Source: Arthrobacter sp. StoSoilA2
Lineage (GTDB): Bacteria; Actinomycetota; Actinomycetes; Actinomycetales; Micrococcaceae
Reading direction: 5' to 3'
Assembly: GCF_019977195.1 (NCBI RefSeq)
Contig: NZ_AP024643.1
Location: 1,798,001 to 1,862,000 of the forward strand
Length of the DNA stretch: 64,000 bases
Below the pieces are notes generated by a model. It made no database searches. It had not been told where the DNA came from and worked only from the letters and a program-made list of their open reading frames with translations. The translations under genes were made by a program, and so were the position numbers. This document shows, in pieces, positions 58,418 through 64,000 of this stretch (its first letter is position 1; every line of letters starts with the position of its first letter).

Positions 58418-58472
58418 TCACGGCACCGCATGGACGGTGCCACGGCAACAAGGGGCAGACGATGTCTGCCCG
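58418..58472 (+). terminator. Tandem GC hairpins after scpB
   Basis: GGCACCG..CGGTGCC (about 58421-58440) and GGGCAGAC-GAT-GTCTGCCC (58453-58471, perfect 8 bp) lie in the 142-nt gap. Neither has a T-run. They may attenuate read-through into the pseudouridine synthase gene. Confidence 0.45.
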
Positions 58473-58529
58473 GCTGGCTAGTGTTGATTGCAGCACTGAA
58501 TGCCGGCCATTACTACACAAGGACGGGTC

Positions 58530-59735
58530 ATGACACAGGCGGGACGCCAGGGTTCACCACGTAACAGTTCGGGACGCAACAGTTCTGGACGCAATGAGGC
58601 AAGGGGCGGCACGGGCCGCTCCAACGCCGGCGGCTTCTCCGGCCGCGGCGGAAGTGCCGGCGCTGGAAAGCGCAACTTCAACCAGGGCGAAGGCCGCCCG
58701 TTCAAGGCTTCAAAGCCACGGGAAGCGGCCCCCTTCGATCCCGATAACCCCACGACGGCGGGCGATTACGATCGCGGCCAGGCCGCCAGGCCTGCAAAGC
58801 CCTTCCGCAAGCCCGGCTCCAACAAGCCCGGTTACGGCAAGGCTCCCGGAACACCCGGTGCGTTGAAGCCCAAGGCCAAGCCCGCAAGGCAGTACGGCTC
58901 CAAGGCCTTTGGCAGCGAACGCTTCGGCCAGAACCTGGGCCCCATCCGCAAGCCTGCCCGCAACCGCGGTCCGCGCCAGGAAGTCCCGCAGTCGGACCTC
59001 CATGATGTCGACGGCGTGCGCCTGCAGAAGGTCATGGCGCAGGCCGGCGTGGCCTCCCGCCGCGTATGCGAGGAAATGATTCTCGAAGGCCGCGTCGAGG
59101 TTGATGGCCAGGTCACCACAGAGCTCGGCATGCGGGTCGACCCCAAAACCGCCGTGATCCACGTTGACGGTATCCGCATCCAGCTCGACGAAACCCTCGT
59201 CTACATGGTCTTCAACAAGCCCAAGGGCGTTGTCTCCACCATGGAAGACCCCGAGGGCCGGCCATGCATCAGCGACTTCCTGAAGAACGCCAAGGGTGAG
59301 CGGCTCTTCCACGTCGGGCGCTTGGACGTCGCCACGGAAGGCCTGCTGTTGTTGACCAACGACGGCGAACTCGCCAACCGTTTGACACATCCTTCCTATG
59401 AGGTGCCCAAGACGTACCTGGTTCAGGTTCGTGGTCCGTTCCCGCAGGGCGTCGGCGCGCAGCTGAAGTCCGGCGTCGAGCTTGAAGACGGCCTGGCAAC
59501 CGTGGATTCGTTCCGCCTGGTTGACTCCACGCCCGGGCACGTCCTGATCGAGGTTGTCCTGCACTCCGGCAAGAACCGTATTGTGCGCCGCATGTTCGAT
59601 GCTGTGGGTTTCCCGGTAGAGCGTCTTGTCCGTGTCAAGATCGGTCCCATTGGCTTGGGAGACCAGCGCCAGGGCAGCATCCGCAACCTCGGCAGGCAGG
59701 AAGTCGGTCACCTCCTGGCATCTGTGGGGCTCTAG
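58530..59735 (+). CDS. RsuA/RluB-family rRNA pseudouridine synthase with disordered N-terminus
   Basis: A 401-residue enzyme predicted to isomerise a uridine in rRNA, probably in 23S like RluB. The first ~155 residues are low complexity, rich in Gly, Arg, Asn, Ser and Lys (NSSGRNSSGRNEARGG, KPFRKPGSNKPGYGKAPG). An S4 domain (LQKVMAQAGVASRRVCEEMI) is followed by the catalytic domain with the aspartate motif HVGRLDVATEGLLLLTNDGE and VVLHSGKNRIVRRMFDAVG. ATG at 58530 with AAGGAC upstream is chosen. The target uridine is not determined by sequence alone. Confidence 0.9.
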   Translation: MTQAGRQGSPRNSSGRNSSGRNEARGGTGRSNAGGFSGRGGSAGAGKRNFNQGEGRPFKASKPREAAPFDPDNPTTAGDYDRGQAARPAKPFRKPGSNKPGYGKAPGTPGALKPKAKPARQYGSKAFGSERFGQNLGPIRKPARNRGPRQEVPQSDLHDVDGVRLQKVMAQAGVASRRVCEEMILEGRVEVDGQVTTELGMRVDPKTAVIHVDGIRIQLDETLVYMVFNKPKGVVSTMEDPEGRPCISDFLKNAKGERLFHVGRLDVATEGLLLLTNDGELANRLTHPSYEVPKTYLVQVRGPFPQGVGAQLKSGVELEDGLATVDSFRLVDSTPGHVLIEVVLHSGKNRIVRRMFDAVGFPVERLVRVKIGPIGLGDQRQGSIRNLGRQEVGHLLASVGL

Positions 59736-59738
59736 GGC

Positions 59739-60845
59739 ATGTCGGCATTCCGCACGCACGGCCGCGGCCATCTTGATGGCCCGGTCGTGGTTCTTGGTAC
59801 AGGCCTGCTTGGAGCCAGCATTGGCCTTGGCCTGCGCGGACGCGGCGTTCCGGTTTTCCTTTTCGATCCGTCGCCGACCAACCAGGCGGTCGCTGTAGAC
59901 ATTGGTGCTGGGCGGCCCTTGGCTGAGCTTGACGGGCAGCCTCAGCTGGTTGTGGTCGCTGCACCGCCGGACGTGACGGCCGACGTCGTGGAGAAGGCCC
60001 TGGCGGACTACCCGTCCGCCGTCGTCGTTGATATTGCCAGCGTTAAGGCCACTATCCAATCCCAATTGCGGGAGCGCGGCGTGGACCTGGCGAGGTACGT
60101 GGGGACCCATCCGATGGCCGGCCGCGAAAAGTCGGGGCCGGTCGCCGCCAGGGGCGAACTTTTCACGTCCATGCCATGGGTGGTTTGCCCAACGGAGGAA
60201 ACCGACACCGACGCACTGCAAACGGCACGTGCGCTGGCGGGGGACCTGGGGGCAATTGTCTCCCAGTTCACTGCCGACGAGCACGATGAAGCGGTGGCCT
60301 TGGTCTCGCATCTGCCGCAGATCATGTCTTCGCTGCTGGCGAGCCGCTTGCAAGGAACACCCCTGCATGCGCTGTCTTTGGCCGGTAACGGGTTGCGGGA
60401 CACCACCCGCATCGCTGCCAGTGATCCCACCCTGTGGGTGCAGATACTGGGTGGCAACGCGGAAAAGGTTGTTTCCATCCTGCACGGCGTTCGTGAGGAC
60501 CTGAATCGCTTGATAGGGACTTTGGAAGCGCCGGCTGCGCCCGGAGCGCGGTTGGATCTCGCCCAGCTCATCAGTGAAGGCAACGCCGGACAGGCCCGGA
60601 TACCGGGCAAGCACGGCGGACCTCCGCAGGCGTATTCCTGGCTGACTATCCTGGTGGATGACAGGCCGGGCCAGATCGCGCAGCTTCTGACCGAAATTGG
60701 CGAGATCGGCGTGAATGTCGAAGACCTCCGGCTCGATCATTCATCGGGTCAGAACGTTGGCATGGTGGAGCTTTCAGTCCTGCCGAGCAAGCACGACCTC
60801 CTTGTAGAAGCCTTGACCGACCGTGGATGGCGGGTACTCCAGTAA
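59739..60845 (+). CDS. tyrA: Prephenate dehydrogenase with ACT domain
   Basis: Tyrosine synthesis enzyme that oxidatively decarboxylates prephenate to 4-hydroxyphenylpyruvate. The 368-residue protein has an N-terminal Rossmann fold VVVLGTGLLGASIGLGLRG and the catalytic-His block GTHPMAGREKSGP. A C-terminal ACT-type domain (WLTILVDDRPGQIAQLLTEI) suggests feedback by an aromatic amino acid. The ATG lies 3 nt after the rluB-like stop, and the TAATG at the end couples it to cmk. Arogenate use cannot be excluded. Confidence 0.92.
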   Translation: MSAFRTHGRGHLDGPVVVLGTGLLGASIGLGLRGRGVPVFLFDPSPTNQAVAVDIGAGRPLAELDGQPQLVVVAAPPDVTADVVEKALADYPSAVVVDIASVKATIQSQLRERGVDLARYVGTHPMAGREKSGPVAARGELFTSMPWVVCPTEETDTDALQTARALAGDLGAIVSQFTADEHDEAVALVSHLPQIMSSLLASRLQGTPLHALSLAGNGLRDTTRIAASDPTLWVQILGGNAEKVVSILHGVREDLNRLIGTLEAPAAPGARLDLAQLISEGNAGQARIPGKHGGPPQAYSWLTILVDDRPGQIAQLLTEIGEIGVNVEDLRLDHSSGQNVGMVELSVLPSKHDLLVEALTDRGWRVLQ

Positions 60846-61558
60846 TGACGCGTGAATTCTTTGGGCCGGAGACAGTTGCCCGCCCCGGCAAGCCGCTCGT
60901 GATCGCGATTGACGGCCCCTCGGGATCGGGTAAGTCCAGCGTCAGCAAGGAAGTAGCCCGGCGCTTGAAGCTGGCGTACCTGGATACAGGTGCGATGTAC
61001 CGCGCACTCACGTGGTACTGCCTCAAAACAGGCCTCGACCTCCAGGACGGCGCTGCGGTGGAGCAGGCTTCCAAGGTCATGCCCTTGGAAATCAGCACCA
61101 GCACGGCCACCGAGTACGTGGCAGTGGACGGCACGGACATTACCGATGAAATCCGCGATCCCTTGATTTCGTCTTCCGTGAGCGCCGTGGCTACTACGCT
61201 GGGCGCGCGCACGGAGTTGATCCGCCGCCAGCGCCAGCTCATCGACCAGCACCATCACCGGATGGTGGTGGAGGGACGCGACATCACCACGGTGGTTGCC
61301 CCCAATGCCGAGGTCCGCATGCTCCTGACCGCAAGCGAAGAGGCCAGGCTCCGGCGTCGTGGAATTCAGTTGGGTGGGACGCAAAGCAAGGAACAGCTTG
61401 CCGCGCAGGTGACGCAGCGTGATGCCAAGGACTCCACGGTGGTGAACTTTACCCAAGCGGCTGACGGCGTCGTGACCCTCGATTCCTCGGAGCTGGACTT
61501 TGAGGAAACAGTGGAAACAGCCCTGGCGATCGTTAGCAAGGTCATCTATGGCGACTAA
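60845..61558 (+). CDS. cmk: Cytidylate kinase
   Basis: Phosphorylates CMP and dCMP. The 237-residue protein has the P-loop VIAIDGPSGSGKSSVSKEVA, LDTGAMYRALTWY, and the LID-region arginines near ASEEARLRRRG. ATG at 60845 shares a base with the tyrA stop. The short start MTREFFGPE precedes the fold. It overlaps plsC by 11 nt. Confidence 0.95.
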   Translation: MTREFFGPETVARPGKPLVIAIDGPSGSGKSSVSKEVARRLKLAYLDTGAMYRALTWYCLKTGLDLQDGAAVEQASKVMPLEISTSTATEYVAVDGTDITDEIRDPLISSSVSAVATTLGARTELIRRQRQLIDQHHHRMVVEGRDITTVVAPNAEVRMLLTASEEARLRRRGIQLGGTQSKEQLAAQVTQRDAKDSTVVNFTQAADGVVTLDSSELDFEETVETALAIVSKVIYGD

Positions 61559-62294
61559 CCAGCCTCCTGCGGTCCGCCTCCCAGCCAAGTGGACACGCAT
61601 CTGGAGCCGTCCCGTTGGCTGGGTCCTGGATCATGTCATCTACCGCACGGTCGTGGCGGGCAAGAGCAACATACCCGCTGCTGGTCCGGTGATTTTTGCA
61701 GGCAACCACATCAGCTTCCTGGACGGTCCTGTGATGTTCGGCGCCTCGCCGCGCCCCATGCACATCCTGGTCAAGAAAGAGATGTTCCGTGGATTCCTGG
61801 GGCGCGTCCTCAGGGGATCAGGGCAGATTCCCGTGGACCGAAGCGGTGACCGCAGCGCACTGCACGTGGGCAAACAACTGCTCGACGCCGGCCGTTGCGT
61901 TGGGATCCTGCCCGAAGGTACCCGGGGGAGCGGCTCCGCTGACAGCATCAGCAATGGTGTCGCCTGGCTGGCCATCAACTCCGGGGCCACCGTCATACCA
62001 GTCGCGATCCTCGGAACCCGTAAGGGCGATGAGCACCGCGACCATATTCCCAAACCCCGCCGCAGGCTGTATGTCAGCTTCGGCGAACCCCTCACGGTGC
62101 AGCGCCGGAAGGGCGAACCGGGGCGTGTTTCAATGGACAGGGCGGCTGCGGCAATCCGCGATGCACTGGCAGGACACGTCCAGGATGCAGTCAGGACTAC
62201 AGGGCAGGGCCTTCCCCAGGAACCTCCGTCCGGACCATCCGCACCGCAGCACCGCCAAACAGAAGTAGCCGGGACGCCGGCAGACCACCATTAA
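61548..62294 (+). CDS. 1-acyl-sn-glycerol-3-phosphate acyltransferase (PlsC family)
   Basis: A 248-residue acyltransferase of the membrane surface, adding the second acyl chain to lysophosphatidate. The four motifs are visible: AGNHISFLDGPVMFG (HxxxxD, here NHISFLD), GSGQIPVDRS, ILPEGTRGSG and VAWLAINSGATVIPVAILGT. The last ~40 residues are Pro/Gln-rich and probably disordered. ATG at 61548 overlaps cmk. The gene lies in the cmk-plsC-der unit common in actinobacteria. Other lysophospholipid substrates are possible. Confidence 0.9.
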   Translation: MATNQPPAVRLPAKWTRIWSRPVGWVLDHVIYRTVVAGKSNIPAAGPVIFAGNHISFLDGPVMFGASPRPMHILVKKEMFRGFLGRVLRGSGQIPVDRSGDRSALHVGKQLLDAGRCVGILPEGTRGSGSADSISNGVAWLAINSGATVIPVAILGTRKGDEHRDHIPKPRRRLYVSFGEPLTVQRRKGEPGRVSMDRAAAAIRDALAGHVQDAVRTTGQGLPQEPPSGPSAPQHRQTEVAGTPADHH

Positions 62295-62304
62295 GGAACG
62301 TGCA

Positions 62305-63855
62305 ATGAGCGATACGACTCAAAAATCCGGCCTCCACGGAGCCGGCGACGACGAATACACGCCCACCGGCACCGACCAGGTGGCTGAAAACCTGGCTGCC
62401 CTGGACGATGAAGAGGCCGAACTCCGTGCAGCCACCCTCCGGGCGGGACTGGATGATTACGACCTCGACGAAGACGACGCCGCGCTGCTTAGCGGCGACT
62501 ACGACGACGAAGGCGATGAAGGTCCCCTCAAGCTGGATCCCGTGCTTGCCATCATTGGCCGTCCGAACGTGGGCAAGTCCACCTTGGTCAACCGCATCCT
62601 GGGGCGCCGCGAAGCTGTTGTCGAGGACACCCCGGGTGTTACCCGCGACCGCGTGATGTACTCCGCGCGTTGGAATGGCCGCAACTTCACGTTGGTAGAC
62701 ACTGGCGGATGGGAGCACGACGCCAAGGGCATCCACGCCCGTGTTGCCGAGCAGGCCGAGATGGCTGTTGAGCTTGCCGACGCTGTCCTCTTCGTCGTGG
62801 ACTCCGCCGTAGGCGCGACCGCCACGGATGAAGGCGTCATGAAGATGCTGCGCAAGAGCAAGAAGCCGGTCATCATGGTGGCCAACAAGGTGGATGACTT
62901 TGCACAGGAAGCTGACTCCGCAGCATTGTGGGGCCTCGGTTTCGGCCAGCCCTACCCTGTGTCCGCCCTTCACGGCCGCGGCGTAGCGGACCTCCTGGAC
63001 CACGTCATGGACACCCTGCCCGAGTTCTCCCTGGTGGAGGGCGTGGAGCGTTCCGGTGGACCGCGCCGCATCGCCCTGATCGGCCGTCCGAACGTCGGAA
63101 AGTCCTCGCTGCTGAACAAGCTGGCCGGCTCTGAGCGCGTGGTCGTGGATCCACTGGCGGGCACTACGCGTGACCCCGTGGACGAGTTCATTGAACTTGG
63201 CGGCCGGACCTGGCGCTTCGTGGACACCGCAGGTATCCGCCGCCGCCAGCACATGGCGCAGGGCGCCGATTTCTACGCGTCACTGCGTACGCAGGCTGCG
63301 CTCGAAAAGGCGGAGGTCGCCGTCGTGCTCCTCGCCGTGGACGAGGTCCTCAGCGAACAGGACGTCCGTATCCTGCAGTTGGCCATTGAATCCGGCCGGG
63401 CCTTGGTACTCGCGTTCAACAAGTGGGACCTGCTGGACGACGAACGCCGCCGCTACCTTGAGCGTGAAATCGAGCAGGACCTGGCCCACGTTGAGTGGGC
63501 TCCGCGGGTCAACATTTCTGCGAAGACGGGTTGGCATAAGGACCGCCTGGTTCCTGCCTTGGATACCGCATTGGAAAGCTGGGACCGCCGTATCCCCACT
63601 GGCCGCCTGAATGCCTTCCTGGGTGAACTGGTTGCTGCCCACCCCCACCCGGTTCGCGGTGGCAAGCAACCGCGTATCCTCTTCGGCACCCAGGCCTCCA
63701 GCCGCCCGCCGAAATTCGTGCTGTTCACCACCGGCTTCCTGGATCCCGGATACCGCCGTTTCATCACGCGTCGCTTGCGCGAAACGTTCGGCTTCGAAGG
63801 CACGCCCATCGAGGTCAACATGCGCGTCCGCGAGAAGCGCGGCAAGAAACGCTAA
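62305..63855 (+). CDS. der: Ribosome-assembly GTPase Der (EngA)
   Basis: Double-GTPase needed for 50S subunit maturation. The 516-residue protein has two tandem G domains: GRPNVGKSTLVNRILG with DTGGWE and ANKVDD, then GRPNVGKSSLLNKLAGSE with DTAGIRRRQ and NKWDLLDD. The C-terminal KH-like domain ends in RVREKRGKKR. The first ~70 residues are an acidic extension (DEEAELRAAT, DEDDAALLSGDYDDEGDEG) absent from E. coli Der but usual in actinobacteria. The start lies 10 nt after plsC. Confidence 0.96.
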   Translation: MSDTTQKSGLHGAGDDEYTPTGTDQVAENLAALDDEEAELRAATLRAGLDDYDLDEDDAALLSGDYDDEGDEGPLKLDPVLAIIGRPNVGKSTLVNRILGRREAVVEDTPGVTRDRVMYSARWNGRNFTLVDTGGWEHDAKGIHARVAEQAEMAVELADAVLFVVDSAVGATATDEGVMKMLRKSKKPVIMVANKVDDFAQEADSAALWGLGFGQPYPVSALHGRGVADLLDHVMDTLPEFSLVEGVERSGGPRRIALIGRPNVGKSSLLNKLAGSERVVVDPLAGTTRDPVDEFIELGGRTWRFVDTAGIRRRQHMAQGADFYASLRTQAALEKAEVAVVLLAVDEVLSEQDVRILQLAIESGRALVLAFNKWDLLDDERRRYLEREIEQDLAHVEWAPRVNISAKTGWHKDRLVPALDTALESWDRRIPTGRLNAFLGELVAAHPHPVRGGKQPRILFGTQASSRPPKFVLFTTGFLDPGYRRFITRRLRETFGFEGTPIEVNMRVREKRGKKR

Positions 63856-63865
63856 ATGAGACGGG

Positions 63866-63891
63866 CATCACAGCCGAGTTTGGCTGTGATG
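63866..63891 (+). terminator. Hairpin after der
   Basis: CATCACAGCC, loop GAGTTT, GGCTGTGATG: a perfect 10-bp stem 10 nt after the stop. The T-run is absent, so it may also be the start of a regulatory leader. The remaining 63892-64000 holds no identified gene; TTGGCA (63895) and TAAGCT (63916) are too close for a good promoter, and the sequence continues past the window. Confidence 0.5.
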
Positions 63892-64000
63892 GCGTTGGCA
63901 CCCTCCAACTTCGTGTAAGCTTTTGGAGGTGGTTCGGCCGGACTGCTTAGGTGGGACTCTTCGGAGGAAAACCTGGGCGGAGAACGGTGGAACCAGCGGG

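Noticed and set aside
63940..64000. Start of an RNase P RNA gene at the edge
   Set aside because: GAGGAAAACCTGGGC only partly resembles the GAGGAAAGTCCGGGC core, and the invariant GTCC is not present.

Overview
This window is chromosomal DNA from a high-G+C Gram-positive bacterium, most likely an Arthrobacter or Paenarthrobacter (Micrococcaceae). The 16S rRNA, the arg gene order, the actinobacterial insertion in 23S rRNA, a mycothiol-dependent enzyme and many GTG starts all point that way. No tRNA gene was recognised and no gene is clearly broken. The 5' edge cuts pheT.

Much of the window is an old actinobacterial backbone in the order known from Mycobacterium tuberculosis (about Rv1650-Rv1713, from memory): pheT; argC-J-B-D-F-R-G-H; mpg; tyrS; a TPR protein, a HAD phosphatase, a small protein, tlyA, nadK, recN; pyrG, a Nudix hydrolase, xerD; then parA, scpA, scpB, a pseudouridine synthase, tyrA, cmk, plsC and der. 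Many of these genes overlap by 1-11 nt, so they are probably translationally coupled.

Four blocks interrupt the backbone. (1) 0.45-9.7 kb, between pheT and argC: a zinc-ribbon/NERD protein, a 4'-phosphopantetheinyl transferase, an M1-type metallopeptidase, a 1318-residue Pls/PosA-type membrane peptide synthetase, a quinone oxidoreductase and a fatty-acid desaturase. The transferase, synthetase and peptidase form a plausible poly(amino acid) system, and the adenylation-domain pocket read by eye suggests lysine (epsilon-poly-lysine-like). (2) 18.5-24.5 kb: a DinB-like mycothiol enzyme, an AdaA-AlkA repair fusion divergent from Mpg, and a HelD/HelR-type RNA polymerase-recycling ATPase. (3) 25.9-32.3 kb: a complete rrn operon (16S-23S-5S, no spacer tRNA) with promoter, two boxA-like sites and terminator, preceded by an unusual G/T-rich tract. 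(4) 43.0-55.7 kb: a membrane protein, a MutT-like Nudix, the 2-methylcitrate operon (gntR-prpD-prpB-prpC), a methyltransferase, a LuxR-type regulator, and a CitA/CitB-type two-component system divergent from dctA.

The most unusual non-coding structure is a 32-bp-period repeat array at 19.31-19.95 kb: nine forward units plus one degenerate, then eight inverted units, all exactly phased within each block. Two more units of the same family, again 32 bp apart, lie at 26.09-26.15 kb. The units have no unique spacers, so this is not a CRISPR array. Its function is unknown. Other observations are a 48-51-residue Arg/Gly/Asp-rich repeat region fused to a TPR-like domain, an 18-bp triplicate at the end of nadK, palindromic GntR operators upstream of the prp operon, and a CRP-like palindrome before dctA.
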